Shown: positions 30,969 to 42,226, counted from the first letter of the stretch. The stretch: DNA of 64,000 bases from Paracoccus saliphilus (GCA_003255745.1 KZ836040.1:214762-278761), one strand, 5' to 3'. Numbers and translations: made by a program. The notes: a model not told the origin generated them from the letters alone.

Positions 30969-31514
30969 TCAGCCTTCGATCAGATAAGGGTCGGCCGCAC
31001 GCAGCGCCGCGATCAGCCGCGCGGTCGAGGTGTCGATGCTGTCCCCCGCGCGCGAGATAAATTCCAGCTCGGCCTGGGCATAGACCGGGCTGCGTTCAGC
31101 CAGCAGGCGCAACAGCGTACCCTTGGGGTCGGCGGTCTGCAGCAGCGGCCGCGTGGGGCGCTGGCGCACGCGCTGCCACAGCGTTTCGGGGTCGCAGTTC
31201 AGCCAGACCGACATGCCGGACGCTGCGATCAGGGCGCGGTTTGCGGGCTGCATCCAGGCCCCGCCCCCGGTCGAGATCACCGACGCCCGTCCCGCCAGCA
31301 GCCGGGCCAGCACCTGCGCCTCGCGGGCGCGAAAGAACATTTCTCCGTCGCGGGCGAAGATCTCGGTGATGGTCATGGCGGCGGCCGCCTCGATCTCGGC
31401 GTCGGAATCGGTAAAAGGCACGTGCAGCCGCCGGGCAAGCTCGGTCCCCAGGGCCGTCTTGCCGGCCCCCATCATTCCGATCAGCACGATATGGCGCGTC
31501 AACCGCTTGGTCAT
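30969..31514 (-). CDS. aroK: Shikimate kinase
   Basis: Phosphorylates shikimate at O3 with ATP. 181 aa. P-loop IGMMGAGKTALGTELARRL, substrate-binding FTDSDAEIE (Asp) and the STGGGAWMQPANR loop are typical. ATG at 31514 with AGGA five bases upstream; the frame is open to 31610 but the extra residues look non-coding. Upstream partner of aroB. Confidence 0.95.
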   Translation of the reverse strand: MTKRLTRHIVLIGMMGAGKTALGTELARRLHVPFTDSDAEIEAAAAMTITEIFARDGEMFFRAREAQVLARLLAGRASVISTGGGAWMQPANRALIAASGMSVWLNCDPETLWQRVRQRPTRPLLQTADPKGTLLRLLAERSPVYAQAELEFISRAGDSIDTSTARLIAALRAADPYLIEG

Positions 31515-31640
31515 TTCCTGCCCCCGACAATCGGCTGACTGAATGACGTGATCTTTCGGAAATTGCCATATATATTCGCGGCGAGCCGGCATCAGACCGG
31601 CCGATGACAATGAAAATGCGGTCGAGCAAAGGCGAATTCG

Positions 31641-31835
31641 ATGCGGATGTTGAAGCTACTGGTTGTGCTGATTCTGGCGGCGCTGATCGGCTTGGCCGGT
31701 TACGCCTACTTTGGCGACCTGACCCCGACACGGACCGAGGTGCGCCGCCCGCTGGACCCCGCCGCCGTTGCGCCCGCCCCGTCCACATCGCCGGAACCTG
31801 CCACCGATGCCACAGTCGAGTCCGCCAGTGAATGA
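31641..31835 (+). CDS. Small single-pass membrane protein
   Basis: 64 aa with one N-terminal transmembrane helix (LKLLVVLILAALIGLAGYAYF) and a Pro/Ala/Thr-rich tail. AAAGGCG upstream. It overlaps the next gene, so they are probably co-translated. Divergent from aroK. Function unknown; it resembles small conserved hypotheticals found beside xerD in this family. Confidence 0.7.
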   Translation: MRMLKLLVVLILAALIGLAGYAYFGDLTPTRTEVRRPLDPAAVAPAPSTSPEPATDATVESASE

Positions 31836-33327
31836 TCGTCCCATTCCTTTGCGCCGCCCCTGGCCCGCGCTGACGCTGGTGGGACTGCTGGCGCTGCTGC
31901 CCCTGCATGCGTCCGCCCAGCAGCAGCCCCTGTCGGCCAGCGACTGGCTGTCGGGCAGCGTGCAGGGGCCGCCGCGCGAATCCTCGGCCTGGCGGCCGGG
32001 GGATCAGCGGCCGCCGCATCCTCGCCCCTCGCGTCCCAAGCCCGTGGCCGAAAGCGGCGATGTCGGGCGCGTGCAGGTCACGCGGCTGGACCAGGGCGAC
32101 CCGGATCAGACCGGCACCCTCAGCCCGCGGCGCGCGGGCCTGCCGGCCGATCTGTGGGCAGGCAGCGATGCTGAAACATTGGCGCAGATGGTGCTGGCGA
32201 CGCCCGCGCGCCTGCAGGCGATGCAGGCGCTGATGAAGCGGCTGCTGACGGCTCAACTGGCCCCGCCGCAGGGTGGCGACAATCCCGCCGGCCCCAAGGG
32301 AGAGTTGTTCCTGGCCCGTGCCGACCGCCTGCTGGACATGGGCGCGCTGGACGATGCCCAGGCCCTGCTGGTGGCCGCAGGCCCCGGCAATCCCGAAATC
32401 TTTCGCCGGATGTTCGACATCGCCCTGCTGGAGGGGGACGAGGGGCGCGCCTGCGACATCATGAACGGCACCCCCGGCATCGCCCCCAGCTTTGCCGCGC
32501 GCATCTTCTGCCTGGCGCAGACCGGGGATTGGGCCGCGGCCGCCATCAGCCTGCACGGGGCCGAGGCGCTTGGCCTGGTCAACGAGCGTCAGGCGATCAT
32601 GCTGACCCATTTCCTGGACGATGCCTTTGTGGACGGCGCCGATCTGCTGCAACCGGCCGAGCGCCTGACGCCGCTGGAATTCCGCATCCACGAGGCGATC
32701 GGCCAGCCCATGCCCACGGTCCCGCTGCCGGTGGCCTTTGCGCAGTCGGACCTGCGGCTCAACAGCGGCTTTAAGGCGCGGGTCGAGGCGGCCGAGCGGC
32801 TGGCCCGCACCGGCGCCCTGCCCGCGGCGCGGCTGCGCCAGATCTACGCCGAGCAGCGTCCGGCAGCCTCGGGTGGAGTTTGGGAACGCGCGGCCGTTAT
32901 GCGCACACTGGAAGCGGCGCTGGCCAGCGGCGACGTCAGCCAGGCCCTGCCCCGCGCGTTCGACGAATTCCGTGCCGCCGGCATGGCGGACCTTCTGGCG
33001 GGCATGGTGGCAGCCGACCTGCCGCCCGGCAGCGATGATGAACAAGCGTCCCAGATCACCAACCTGCTGCGCGCCTGGCAGGGGCTGCCCGGTGCCACGC
33101 CGCCCGAACCGGATCCGGGCCTTGCCGCGCCCCAGCCCGAGGCGCCGCAGGCGCAGCGGGGCGAGGCGCTGCTGACGGCGATGGCCGATGTCGACGCCGG
33201 GCTGGAAGGCGATCTGGCCCGCGCAGGCCGCGGCATCGCCATGCTGCGCGCCCTGGGCCTGGCCCAGGATGCCGACCGGGCCCAAGCCCAGATCACGCTG
33301 CTGCCGCAGATGACGGAAACGCCATGA
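31807..33327 (+). CDS. Secreted protein of unknown function upstream of xerD
   Basis: 506 aa with a signal peptide (RRPWPALTLVGLLALLPLHASA) and then a long Ala/Leu/Pro-rich, helical-repeat-like protein without obvious catalytic motif. ATG at 31807 is used; GTG at 31828 overlapping the previous stop is equally plausible. It overlaps xerD by 4 bp (ATGA), so the order small protein - this - xerD is an operon. The helical character is suggestive of TPR/Sel1-like repeats but I cannot match a consensus. Confidence 0.75.
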   Translation: MPQSSPPVNDRPIPLRRPWPALTLVGLLALLPLHASAQQQPLSASDWLSGSVQGPPRESSAWRPGDQRPPHPRPSRPKPVAESGDVGRVQVTRLDQGDPDQTGTLSPRRAGLPADLWAGSDAETLAQMVLATPARLQAMQALMKRLLTAQLAPPQGGDNPAGPKGELFLARADRLLDMGALDDAQALLVAAGPGNPEIFRRMFDIALLEGDEGRACDIMNGTPGIAPSFAARIFCLAQTGDWAAAAISLHGAEALGLVNERQAIMLTHFLDDAFVDGADLLQPAERLTPLEFRIHEAIGQPMPTVPLPVAFAQSDLRLNSGFKARVEAAERLARTGALPAARLRQIYAEQRPAASGGVWERAAVMRTLEAALASGDVSQALPRAFDEFRAAGMADLLAGMVAADLPPGSDDEQASQITNLLRAWQGLPGATPPEPDPGLAAPQPEAPQAQRGEALLTAMADVDAGLEGDLARAGRGIAMLRALGLAQDADRAQAQITLLPQMTETP

Positions 33328-34304
33328 GCGAGGCCGCCGACCGCCAGAAGATCTCGGCCTTTCTGGATGCGCAGGCCGCCGAAGCCGGGGCCGCGCGCAA
33401 CACGCTGCTGGCCTATGGCCGCGACCTGCGGGACCTGTCGGACTGGCTGTCGGGACGCGGTTTGGCGCTGGCGGGGCTGACCCGCGACCAGGTCGAGGAT
33501 TACCTGGCCCATTGCGACGCCCAGGGCCTGTCGCGCGCCACCCGTGCGCGCCGCTTGTCGGCCATCCGGCAATTCACCCGCTTTGCACTGGAAGAAGGCT
33601 GGCGCGAGGACGATCCGGCCATCCGCATCTCGGGACCGGGCCGGGCCAAGCGCCTGCCCAAGACGCTGAGCCGGGATGAGATCGACGCCCTTCTGGCCGC
33701 CGCCCCCCGCATCGGCCGCAGCCCTCAGGACCGCGCCCGAAACCTGTGCCTGATGGAAATGCTCTATGCCACGGGAATGCGGGTCAGCGAACTGGTGACG
33801 CTGCCCGTCGCCGGGTGCCGGGGCGATCCCGCGGTGCTGGTCGTGAAGGGCAAGGGCGGCAAGGACCGGCTGGTGCCGCTTGGCGCGCCAGCCCGCGCGG
33901 CGCTGGGCGACTGGCTGGCGCTGCGCGATGCGGCGCCGCAGGGCAGCCAGTTGCACAAGCTGCTGGCGGCACGGGGCGCGCGCTGGCTGTTTCCCGCCCC
34001 CGGCGCCGCGGGTCACCTGCCGCGGCAGAGCATGTCGCGGCTGCTGCACCAGATCGCGGTCGAGGCGGGGCTGGACCCGACGCGGGTCACGCCCCATGTC
34101 ATCCGGCACGCCTTTGCGACCCATCTGCTGGAGGGCGGCGCCGATCTGCGCACCATCCAGATGCTGCTGGGCCATGCCGACCTGGGCACGACCGAGATCT
34201 ATACCCACGTCATGGGCCACCGCATGCGCGACCTGGTCCTGAACCATCATCCGCTGGCGCGCGTTGCCGATGAAGGCGCACCCCAGCCCGATCCCTCAAC
34301 CTGA
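33324..34304 (+). CDS. xerD: Tyrosine recombinase XerD
   Basis: Chromosome-dimer resolution recombinase acting with XerC at dif. 326 aa, slightly longer than the usual 298-310. N-terminal SAM-like DNA-binding domain (NTLLAYGRDLRDLSDWL), then the catalytic set: Arg in YATGMRVSELVTLP, Lys in VKGKGGKDRLVPLG, His-x-x-Arg in TPHVIRHAFATHLLEGGAD, His in LLGHADLGTTEIYTHV with the Tyr nucleophile. Overlaps the previous gene by 4 bp; neighbour to aroKB as in related genomes. Confidence 0.93.
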   Translation: MSEAADRQKISAFLDAQAAEAGAARNTLLAYGRDLRDLSDWLSGRGLALAGLTRDQVEDYLAHCDAQGLSRATRARRLSAIRQFTRFALEEGWREDDPAIRISGPGRAKRLPKTLSRDEIDALLAAAPRIGRSPQDRARNLCLMEMLYATGMRVSELVTLPVAGCRGDPAVLVVKGKGGKDRLVPLGAPARAALGDWLALRDAAPQGSQLHKLLAARGARWLFPAPGAAGHLPRQSMSRLLHQIAVEAGLDPTRVTPHVIRHAFATHLLEGGADLRTIQMLLGHADLGTTEIYTHVMGHRMRDLVLNHHPLARVADEGAPQPDPST

Positions 34305-34314
34305 ACCGGACCCT

Positions 34315-35643
34315 ATGGACGACCCTTCCAGTACCTTCGATGCCGCAATGTGGATCACCGGCGCGGCCATCGTTCTTCTGCTTGCCATGTCGGCCTTCTT
34401 TTCAGGCTCGGAAACAGCGCTGACCGCGGCCAGCCGCGCCAAGCTGCGGTCGCGCGCCGACAAGGGGGACGCGGGCGCCGAAACCGCGCTGCTTGTCACC
34501 TCGGACAGCGAACGGCTGATCGGCGCCATCCTTTTGGGCAACAACGTCGTCAACATCCTGTCGGCCAGCCTGGCCACCGCGATGTTCACCCGGCTGATCG
34601 GCGGCAGCGGCGTGGCCATCGCCACCCTGGTGATGACCGTTCTGGTTCTGATCTTTTCCGAGGTGATGCCCAAGACCTATGCAATTTCGGCCCCGGAGAA
34701 TGTGGCCAGCATGGTCGCCCGCCCCATCCGGGTCCTGACCATCGTCCTGTCGCCCGTGGTCAGCGTGGTCCGCATGATCGTGCGCGGCATCCTGTCGATC
34801 TTCGGGCTGAAGACCGATCCCGGCTCTCACATGTTCTCGGTCGAGGAAGAGATCGCGGGCGCCCTGTCGATCGGCCATGCCTCGGGCGCGGTGCTGAAGG
34901 AGGATCGCGACCGCCTGCTGGGTGCGCTGGACCTAGGCAACCGCACCGTCGAAGAGATCATGCGCCACCGCAGCGAGATCCAGATGATCGACGGGGACCT
35001 GCCGCCGGAAAAGATCCTGGAAACCGTGCTGGCCAGCCCCCACACCCGCCTGCCCGTCTATCGCCAGGAACGCGAGAACATTGTGGGCGTCGTCCATGCC
35101 AAGGACCTGCTGCGCGCCGTCAATCGCGCCGTGCGCGATGCGGGCGACCCGTCGGCAGCGCGGCGGTTCGACATCATGGCGGTGGTCATGCCCCCATATT
35201 TCGTTCCCGAAACCAGCGCGCTGGACGAACAGATGCGCGAATTCCTCAAGCGGCGGACGCATTTCGCCCTGGTGGTCGATGAATACGGATCCTTGCGCGG
35301 CCTGATCACGCTGGAGGACATCCTTGAGGAAATCGTGGGCGAGATCGCCGACGAACATGACACCGAGGAGGACCAGACCCTGCGTCCGAACGCCCAGGGC
35401 GACTACCTGGTGGAAGGCGGGATGACCATCCGCGACCTCAACCGCCAACTGGACTGGACCCTGCCCGACGAGGAGGCGAACACCATCGCGGGCCTGGTGA
35501 TCCACATGGCGCAATCGATCCCGGAACAGGGCCAGGTGTTCAGCTTTCACGGCTACCGGTTCGAGGTCGTCACGCGACGGGAAAATCGGATCACCCGGCT
35601 GCGAATCCGGCCAATCCTGCCCCTGAAAGGTGACGAAGGTTAG
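34315..35643 (+). CDS. CBS-domain transporter/HlyC-CorC family membrane protein
   Basis: 442 aa. N-terminal DUF21 (CNNM-like) with three or four helices ([46 protein letters not shown]), then a pair of CBS domains ([49 protein letters not shown]) and a C-terminal CorC_HlyC domain. The family includes Mg2+/Co2+ efflux-related proteins; 'hemolysin' is a historical name. ATG at 34315, 10 bp after xerD; ATG 34270 inside xerD is possible. No good Shine-Dalgarno for either. Confidence 0.9.
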   Translation: MDDPSSTFDAAMWITGAAIVLLLAMSAFFSGSETALTAASRAKLRSRADKGDAGAETALLVTSDSERLIGAILLGNNVVNILSASLATAMFTRLIGGSGVAIATLVMTVLVLIFSEVMPKTYAISAPENVASMVARPIRVLTIVLSPVVSVVRMIVRGILSIFGLKTDPGSHMFSVEEEIAGALSIGHASGAVLKEDRDRLLGALDLGNRTVEEIMRHRSEIQMIDGDLPPEKILETVLASPHTRLPVYRQERENIVGVVHAKDLLRAVNRAVRDAGDPSAARRFDIMAVVMPPYFVPETSALDEQMREFLKRRTHFALVVDEYGSLRGLITLEDILEEIVGEIADEHDTEEDQTLRPNAQGDYLVEGGMTIRDLNRQLDWTLPDEEANTIAGLVIHMAQSIPEQGQVFSFHGYRFEVVTRRENRITRLRIRPILPLKGDEG

Positions 35644-35726
35644 CCTTTTGCGGGGGCCGCGTGGCTTGCAACCGGACGGCCCAACGCCTAACAGAACGGC
35701 ATCAACCTTTGCCCCAAGGGATCGTC

Positions 35727-37745
35727 ATGGACATCGCAGCCCGCCGCACCGCCAACCCCGACCACTGGAACCTGGCCAGCGCAATCCGCGTGCTGTCCAT
35801 GGACGCGGTCGAGGCCGCCAATTCCGGCCATCCCGGCATGCCGATGGGCATGGCGGACGTGGCGACGGTCCTGTTCCGCAACCACCTGAAGTTCGATGCC
35901 TCGGCCCCGAACTGGTTCGACCGCGACCGGTTCGTGCTGTCGGCGGGCCACGGCTCGATGCTGATCTATTCGCTGCTGCATCTGACCGGATATGAGCAGA
36001 TGACGCTGGACCAGGTCCGCAACTTCCGCCAGCTGGGCGCGATCACCGCGGGCCACCCGGAGTACGGTCATGTCGAGGGCGTGGAAACCACCACCGGCCC
36101 CTTGGGCCAGGGCATCGCCACCGCCGTGGGCATGGCCATTGCCGAAGAGGCGCTGCGGGCGGAATACGGTGCCGCGCTCTGCGACCACCGCACCTGGGTC
36201 ATCGCCGGCGACGGCTGCCTGATGGAGGGCATCAGCCATGAGGCGATCGCCCTTGCCGGTCACCAGCAGCTGAGCCGCCTGATCGTGCTGTGGGACAACA
36301 ACGACATCACCATCGACGGCCGCGTCAGCCTGTCGGACAGGACCGATCAGCATGCCCGCTTTGCCGCCGCCGGCTGGCGCGTGCTGTCCTGCGACGGCCA
36401 TGACGCTGCCGACATTGACCGCGCCCTGTCCGAGGCCGCGCAGGATGACGGGCGCCCGACGCTGGTCGATTGCAAGACGATCATCGGCTTTGGCTCTCCC
36501 AACCGCGCCGACAGCAGCAAGGCGCATGGATCGCCCCTGGGACGCGACGAGATCGCGGCCACGCGCGAGGTCTATGGCTGGAGCCACGAGCCCTTCGTGA
36601 TCCCCGACCAGATCCTGTCGGACTGGCGCAAGATCGGCCAGCGCGGTGCCGAGGCCCGCGCCGCCTGGAATGAGCGCGTGGACGCGCTGTCGGCTGATCA
36701 CCGCGACGACTTCGCCCGCCGCATCGGCAACGAGGTCAACCCGGCGCTGGAAACGGTGATCCGCGACTTCAAGGGCAAGACCCTGCAGGACAAGCCCAAG
36801 GTCGCCACTCGCAAGGCATCGGAAAATGTACTGGAGGCCCTGAACGCCCAGATGGCCGAAAATTTCGGCGGCTCGGCCGACCTGACCGGGTCCAACAACA
36901 CCAAGACCAGCGGTCACGGCGTCTTCGGCCCCGACAACCGCACCGGGCGCTATCTGCATTACGGCATCCGCGAACACGGCATGGCGGCCGCGATGAACGG
37001 CATCTGGCTGCATGGCGGCTTCCGTCCCTATGGCGGCACCTTCCTGACCTTCACCGACTATGCGCGGGGCGCCATGCGCCTGTCGTCGCTGATGGGCCTG
37101 CCGGTCGTCTATGTCATGACCCATGACAGCATCGGCCTGGGCGAGGATGGGCCGACCCACCAGCCGGTCGAGCATCTGGCCCTGTGCCGCGCCACGCCAA
37201 ACACGCTGGTGCTGCGCCCCTGCGACCAGATCGAGACCGCCGAGGCCTGGGAGATCGCCTTGTCGCAGGACGCGACGCCGTCGGTTCTTGCGCTGTCGCG
37301 CCAGAACCTGCCCACCCTGCGCCAGGACGCGGGCGAAAACCTGACCGCCAAGGGCGCCTATGTCTTGCGCGAGGCGACCGCCGCGCCCCAGGTCGTGCTG
37401 ATGGCGACCGGCTCCGAGGTCGAGATCGCCGTCGCGGCCCGCGACGCGCTGGAGGCCGAGGGCGTCGCCACGCGCGTCGTGTCGGTTCCGTCGATGGAAC
37501 TGTTCCGCGAACAGCCCGCCGACTACCGGGCCGAGGTCCTGCCCGCCGGCACCGTCCGCATCGCCATCGAAGCGGCGGTCCGCCAGCCCTGGGACTGGCT
37601 GCTGCTGGGTGAGCGCGGCCAGGAGGCCAGGTCCGCCTTCATCGGCATGGAGGGCTTTGGCGCCTCGGGCCCGGCGCCCGAGCTCTACAAGGCCTTCGGC
37701 ATCACGGCCGAGGCCGCGGTCGAGCGGGCCAAGGCGCTTTTGTGA
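35727..37745 (+). CDS. tkt: Transketolase
   Basis: TPP enzyme of the pentose phosphate pathway moving two-carbon units between sugar phosphates. 672 aa. [16 protein letters not shown], the TPP/Mg signature [16 protein letters not shown] and the second signature [19 protein letters not shown] are intact. ATG at 35727 after AAGGGA. Single gene with no linked cbb genes, so this is the house-keeping copy. The antisense strand has a long but spurious open frame. Confidence 0.97.
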   Translation: MDIAARRTANPDHWNLASAIRVLSMDAVEAANSGHPGMPMGMADVATVLFRNHLKFDASAPNWFDRDRFVLSAGHGSMLIYSLLHLTGYEQMTLDQVRNFRQLGAITAGHPEYGHVEGVETTTGPLGQGIATAVGMAIAEEALRAEYGAALCDHRTWVIAGDGCLMEGISHEAIALAGHQQLSRLIVLWDNNDITIDGRVSLSDRTDQHARFAAAGWRVLSCDGHDAADIDRALSEAAQDDGRPTLVDCKTIIGFGSPNRADSSKAHGSPLGRDEIAATREVYGWSHEPFVIPDQILSDWRKIGQRGAEARAAWNERVDALSADHRDDFARRIGNEVNPALETVIRDFKGKTLQDKPKVATRKASENVLEALNAQMAENFGGSADLTGSNNTKTSGHGVFGPDNRTGRYLHYGIREHGMAAAMNGIWLHGGFRPYGGTFLTFTDYARGAMRLSSLMGLPVVYVMTHDSIGLGEDGPTHQPVEHLALCRATPNTLVLRPCDQIETAEAWEIALSQDATPSVLALSRQNLPTLRQDAGENLTAKGAYVLREATAAPQVVLMATGSEVEIAVAARDALEAEGVATRVVSVPSMELFREQPADYRAEVLPAGTVRIAIEAAVRQPWDWLLLGERGQEARSAFIGMEGFGASGPAPELYKAFGITAEAAVERAKALL

Positions 37746-37824
37746 GCCAAGGCCTAGCCTTGGGCGGGGTGTTCCGGGTGACAGGGCATGACGCCCATGC
37801 GGCCACCCGGAGGCATCCCGTCTG

Positions 37825-38763
37825 ATGCGGGCCTTGGCACGCAGCTTTGCGATGGGCCGGCGCGGTTTTCTGCGCCGCCCCGGCACCGATCAGGCACGCG
37901 GCATCGCGCTGCTGCTGGCGGCGATCCTGGGCTTCACGCTGATGGACGCGACCGCCAAGCACCTGACCCAGACCTATCACCCCGTTCAGGTCATCTGGGT
38001 GCGGTTCGTCGGCAACCTGCTGATCTTTGTGCTGATCTTCCGTCAGGCACTGCCGCCCCTGCTGCGCACCCGCCATCCCGCCGCGCAATTCGCGCGGTCG
38101 CTGATGCAGCTTGGCTCCGTCGGGCTGTTCTTCACCTCGCTGCAGTTCATAGGCCTGGCCGAAGCAACCGCAATCATGGACCTGAACCCGGTCCTGATCA
38201 CCCTTGGCGCGGCGCTGTTCCTGGGTGAGCGGATCGGCCCCCGGCGCATCGCGGGCATCGCTGCGGCATTGGTCGGTGCCATGCTGATCATCCGGCCGGG
38301 CCTTGGGGTCTTCCAACCGGCGGCCTTGCTGCCGTTGGCGGGGGCGTTCACCTTTGCCGCGGGCGCGCTGCTGACCCGAATGGTGCGGGGCGATTCCGTG
38401 GCCACTTCGGTCCTGTGGTCGGCGATCGTGGGCAGCATCGCCTCCAGCCTGCTGGTCCCGTTCTTCTGGCAGCCGGTGGCGGGGGCGGATCTATGGGCCT
38501 TTGTTTTGCTTGCCGCCTTTGGCACGGCAAGCCAGTACCTGTTGGTCCAAGCCTTCAGCGCCGCCGAGGCAGGGGCGCTGGCGCCTTTCGGTTATACCGG
38601 GCTGATCTGGGCCGGGCTTTGGGGATGGCTGTTCTTTGGCCAGCTTCCCGATATCTGGACCCTGGCCGGGGCGACCCTTATCGTAGGCGCGGGGCTTTAC
38701 GTGTGGTCGCGCGAGGCCCGTGCGGCAAAAGAGGACCCATGCGCGACGACCGACCCTCGCTGA
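37825..38763 (+). CDS. EamA/DMT-family permease
   Basis: 312 aa with ten predicted helices in two EamA repeats (GFTLMDATAKHLTQTYHPVQVIWVR; second repeat starting about residue 170). Metabolite exporter of the drug/metabolite transporter superfamily; the substrate is not predictable. ATG at 37825, with CCCGGAGG rather far upstream. Overlaps the next gene by 25 bp, so the two are co-expressed. Confidence 0.87.
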   Translation: MRALARSFAMGRRGFLRRPGTDQARGIALLLAAILGFTLMDATAKHLTQTYHPVQVIWVRFVGNLLIFVLIFRQALPPLLRTRHPAAQFARSLMQLGSVGLFFTSLQFIGLAEATAIMDLNPVLITLGAALFLGERIGPRRIAGIAAALVGAMLIIRPGLGVFQPAALLPLAGAFTFAAGALLTRMVRGDSVATSVLWSAIVGSIASSLLVPFFWQPVAGADLWAFVLLAAFGTASQYLLVQAFSAAEAGALAPFGYTGLIWAGLWGWLFFGQLPDIWTLAGATLIVGAGLYVWSREARAAKEDPCATTDPR

Positions 38764-39608
38764 CCGACCGGCTGGCCAACGGCGCTTTCGTCGTCGTAAT
38801 GCAGTCTGCGCGGCTGCTGCCCTATCGGCAGCGCATCCCGGCGATGGGCTGGCTGTTCTCGCATGTGATTGCGCCTTTGGCGGGGTGGCGGGGCCGAATC
38901 CGGGACAACCTGTCCCTGGCGCGCCCTGACTTGTCCCCGGTCGAGATCGAGGCGCTGGTCCGGGCCGTGCCCGACAATGCCGGACGTTCCCTGGCCGAGA
39001 TCTATGCGGGCGAGGAGTTCACCCGCCGCATCCATGCCTCCGATCCCTTGGAAGGACCCGGCCTGCCCGCGCTGGAGGCCGCTTTCGAGACCGGCCGTCC
39101 GGTGATCCTGGCCTGCGCGCATTTCGGCAATTACGACGCCATGCGCGCGGCGCTGACGGGGCGCGGCTGGCCGGTGGGGGCGCTGTATCGTCCCATGAAC
39201 AACGAAGCCTTCAACCGCCATTACGTTCCCGCCATTACGGCCATTGCGGAACCGCTGTTCCCGCGCGGCCGGTCCGGCCTGGCGGCGATGCTGCGGTTCC
39301 TGAAGGGGGGAGGCTGGCTGGCCCTGGGCTTTGACCAGCATGACCGCGAGGGCGCCGACCTGCGGTTCTTCGACCTGCCCACCAAGACCGTCCTGACCCC
39401 GGCCGAACTGGCCCGCCGCTATGATGCGCTGCTGGTGCCGATCGCGGGGATCCGCCGCGATGACGGGCTGAGCTTCAACGTTCATGTCGGGCAGCCCGTC
39501 GCGGCCGATACGCCGCGTGCCATGATGCAGGCGCTGAACGACGACCTGGAGATGCTGGTCAGGCGTCACATGGACCAGTGGTTCTGGATCCACCGGCGCT
39601 GGAAATAG
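38739..39608 (+). CDS. LpxL/HtrB-type lipid acyltransferase
   Basis: 289 aa. The catalytic HX4D motif is CAHFGNYDAM, followed by GALYRPMNNEAFNRHY, a GFDQHDREG segment and LTPAELARRYDALLVPIAG, all typical of lauroyl/myristoyl acyltransferases of lipid A. The chain is short for LpxL, and alphaproteobacterial homologues also include ornithine-lipid or lysophospholipid acyltransferases, so the acceptor is uncertain. ATG at 38739 follows AGAGGA inside the end of the permease gene. Confidence 0.85.
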   Translation: MRDDRPSLTDRLANGAFVVVMQSARLLPYRQRIPAMGWLFSHVIAPLAGWRGRIRDNLSLARPDLSPVEIEALVRAVPDNAGRSLAEIYAGEEFTRRIHASDPLEGPGLPALEAAFETGRPVILACAHFGNYDAMRAALTGRGWPVGALYRPMNNEAFNRHYVPAITAIAEPLFPRGRSGLAAMLRFLKGGGWLALGFDQHDREGADLRFFDLPTKTVLTPAELARRYDALLVPIAGIRRDDGLSFNVHVGQPVAADTPRAMMQALNDDLEMLVRRHMDQWFWIHRRWK

Positions 39609-39610
39609 CC

Positions 39611-39634
39611 GCGGCCCGCATCGCTCCGGGCCGC
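39611..39634. terminator. Stem-loop between convergent acyltransferase and aroG
   Basis: GCGGCCCG/CGGGCCGC stem with 8-base loop in the 32-bp gap of convergent genes; no T-run. Confidence 0.6.
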
Positions 39635-39640
39635 CAGGGT

Positions 39641-41050
39641 TCAGATCGCGGCGGCGGAGCGCTGCGGCGCGGTGCTTTCGCGGCGGGCGCGCAGTTCCTC
39701 GGCCACCAGGAAAGCCAGTTCCAGCGACTGGCTGGCATTCAGGCGCGGATCGCAGGCGGTGTGATAGCGGTCGGACAGATCCTCGTCCGTCACGGCCCGC
39801 ACGCCGCCAGTGCATTCGGTGACGTCCTGGCCGGTCATCTCGAAATGGACGCCGCCTGGAATGGTGCCTTCGGCCGAGTGGACACCAAAGAACTCGCGCA
39901 CCTCGCGCAGGATCGAATCGAAGGCCCGCGTCTTGTAGCCGGTCGAGGACTTGATGACGTTGCCGTGCATCGGATCGCAGGACCAGACGACATTGGCGCC
40001 CTCTTCCTGGACTGCCTTGACCAGGCGCGGCAGGTGATCGCCCACCTTGCCGGCGCCAAAGCGCGCGATCAGGGTCAGCCGGCCGGCTTCGTTTTCCGGG
40101 TTCAGCTTGGCCATCAGCACCTTGAGATCCTCGGCGGTGGTGGTCGGGCCGCATTTCAGGCCGATCGGGTTCTGGACGCCGCGACAGAATTCAACATGCG
40201 CGCCGTCGGGCTGACGGGTGCGGTCGCCGATCCAGATCATGTGGCCCGAGCCCGCGACCGGCAGGCCGGTGGTCGAATCGATCCGCGCCAGCGCCTCTTC
40301 GTATTCCAGCAGCAGCGCCTCGTGGCTGGTGTAGAAATCGACCTTGGACAGCTGGTGCGCGGTGTCGGAATTCACGCCAGCCGCCTGCATGAAGGCAAGC
40401 GCGTCGCTGATGCGGTCCGCGATGTCGCGATACTTGGCTGCCTCGGGGCCGCCCACGAAATCGGCAATCCAGCTCTGGACGCGGTGCATGTCCGCGAAAC
40501 CGCCGGTCGAGAAGGCCCGCAGCAGGTTCAGCGAAGCCGCCGCCTGGGTATAGGCGGCCAGCATCCGCTGCGGATCGGGGATGCGCGACTGCGCGGTGAA
40601 GTCAAAGCCGTTGATGATGTCGCCGCGATAGCTGGGCAGCTCAACCCCGCCAATCACCTCGGTCGGCGCGCTGCGCGGCTTGGCGAACTGGCCGGCCATG
40701 CGGCCGACCTTGATCACCGGCATCTGGGCGCCCCAGGTCAGCACGACCGCCATCTGCAGCACCACCTTGAAGGTGTCGCGCAGGTTGTCGGCGCTGAATT
40801 CGCTGAAGCTTTCGGCGCAGTCGCCGCCCTGCAGCAGGAAGCCCCGCCCCGCCGCCACATCGGCCAGCTGCGCCTTCAGGCGCCGCGCCTCTCCGGCAAA
40901 AACCAAGGGCGGATAGCGGCGCAGCTGCGCCTCGACCGCCTGCAGGGCCGCAGGGTCGGTATAGTCGGGCATCTGGACGCGGGGATAGGCCCGCCAGCCG
41001 GCCTTGTCCCAGCTTTGGGTGGCGGCGGTCTTGCGGTTATCCTGCGACAT
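39641..41050 (-). CDS. aroG: 3-deoxy-7-phosphoheptulonate synthase, class II
   Basis: First step of the shikimate pathway (PEP plus erythrose 4-phosphate to DAHP), plant/Mycobacterium-type class II enzyme. 469 aa. [48 protein letters not shown] and WSCDPMHGN are diagnostic. The ATG at 41050 is preceded by AAGGAGC and starts [14 protein letters not shown]; the open frame extends far upstream without similarity. It shares a divergent region with the GlxA-type regulator. Confidence 0.96.
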   Translation of the reverse strand: MSQDNRKTAATQSWDKAGWRAYPRVQMPDYTDPAALQAVEAQLRRYPPLVFAGEARRLKAQLADVAAGRGFLLQGGDCAESFSEFSADNLRDTFKVVLQMAVVLTWGAQMPVIKVGRMAGQFAKPRSAPTEVIGGVELPSYRGDIINGFDFTAQSRIPDPQRMLAAYTQAAASLNLLRAFSTGGFADMHRVQSWIADFVGGPEAAKYRDIADRISDALAFMQAAGVNSDTAHQLSKVDFYTSHEALLLEYEEALARIDSTTGLPVAGSGHMIWIGDRTRQPDGAHVEFCRGVQNPIGLKCGPTTTAEDLKVLMAKLNPENEAGRLTLIARFGAGKVGDHLPRLVKAVQEEGANVVWSCDPMHGNVIKSSTGYKTRAFDSILREVREFFGVHSAEGTIPGGVHFEMTGQDVTECTGGVRAVTDEDLSDRYHTACDPRLNASQSLELAFLVAEELRARRESTAPQRSAAAI

Positions 41051-41219
41051 GTCCTGCGCTCCTTGGAAAATGGTCGCGTCGGTATAGTCGCGAAAGGCGC
41101 GCAGGGAAAGAGTTTGCTGCGGTCCTCCGCCTGCATTGCTTTTAGGCAACTCGGCCCCTCTTGCCGTTGCGTCAAAAGCCTGTTTGGGTAAATGAGGGGA
41201 CCGCATCAAAGACAGCCTT

Positions 41220-42206
41220 ATGCCATCTGAAAAACCGCGCCGATTCACGTTCCTGCTGCTGGAACGTTTCACCATGCTGCCCTTTACGGCAGCCTTGGAA
41301 CCATTGCGCCTGGCGAACCGGGCATCAGGGCAGGTCTTGTTCGACTGGCGCCTGGTCGGGCCCAAGGGCGACATGGCTGTCTGTTCGAACGGGGCGCGGG
41401 TCATGCTGGACGGCGGGTTGGACCCGGACGCGCCGCCGCCCGGCCGGGACGAGGTCGTGATCGTCTGCGGCGGAACCGAGATCGCGCGCGAGGCGACGCG
41501 CCCGGTGCTGGCCTGGCTGCGCCGTCAGGCGCGCGGCGGTGCGGCGATGGGCGCGGTCTGCACCGGGGCCTGGGTGCTGGCCGAGGCCGGGCTGCTGGAC
41601 GGGCGCAAGGCGACGATCCACTGGGAGAACCATGACGGCTTTGCCGAAGCCTTTCCGCAGGTCGATCTTTACCGTTCCGTTTTCGTACATGACAGCAGCC
41701 GCCTGACTGCGGCCGGCGGAACCAGCTCGATCGACCTGATGCTGCACATCATCGCCGAAGCGCATGGCGACGCGCTGGCCGCCGACGTGGCCGACCAGAT
41801 GCTGCACACCGCCATCCGCACCGACCAGGACCGTCAGCGCCTGTCGATCCCGACCCGCATCGGGGTGCGCCACCCGCGTCTGGCCGCCGTCATCGCCCGG
41901 ATGGAAGCCAACCTGGAGGACCCGGTCAGTCCCGCACAGCTGGCCGCCGATGCCGGCATGTCCACCCGCCAGCTGGAGCGCCTGTTCCGCCGATACCTGA
42001 ACCGCAGCCCCAAGCGGTATTACATGGAAACGCGCCTGGCCCGTGCCCGCAACCTTCTGATGCAGACCGAGATGTCGATCATCGAGATCGCGCTGGCTTC
42101 GGGCTTTTCCAGCCCGTCGCACTTTTCCAAATGTTATCGCGCCCAGTATGGCAGCACCCCTTATCGCGAAAGGGGCACCTCGGCATCGGCCATGACGGTG
42201 GGCTAG
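41220..42206 (+). CDS. GlxA-type transcriptional regulator (DJ-1/PfpI domain plus AraC HTH)
   Basis: 328 aa. N-terminal class I glutamine amidotransferase-like domain ([41 protein letters not shown]), C-terminal AraC HTH ([41 protein letters not shown]). Relatives include CdhR, GbdR and ArgR-type activators of carnitine, betaine and arginine catabolism; no such target lies in the window. Start ATG at 41220 with poor Shine-Dalgarno. Divergent from aroG and convergent with ftsY. Confidence 0.9.
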   Translation: MPSEKPRRFTFLLLERFTMLPFTAALEPLRLANRASGQVLFDWRLVGPKGDMAVCSNGARVMLDGGLDPDAPPPGRDEVVIVCGGTEIAREATRPVLAWLRRQARGGAAMGAVCTGAWVLAEAGLLDGRKATIHWENHDGFAEAFPQVDLYRSVFVHDSSRLTAAGGTSSIDLMLHIIAEAHGDALAADVADQMLHTAIRTDQDRQRLSIPTRIGVRHPRLAAVIARMEANLEDPVSPAQLAADAGMSTRQLERLFRRYLNRSPKRYYMETRLARARNLLMQTEMSIIEIALASGFSSPSHFSKCYRAQYGSTPYRERGTSASAMTVG

Positions 42207-42226
42207 GCTGGGATCAGAGGCCCACC
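42197..42226. terminator. Stem-loop overlapping stops of convergent regulator and ftsY
   Basis: GGTGGGC/GCCCACC stem enclosing 16 bases, covering both stop codons; no T-run. Confidence 0.4.

Noticed and set aside
35688..37886. 732-codon open frame on the minus strand opposite transketolase
   Set aside because: Shadow of tkt codon bias; Gly/Arg/Val-rich without any motif.
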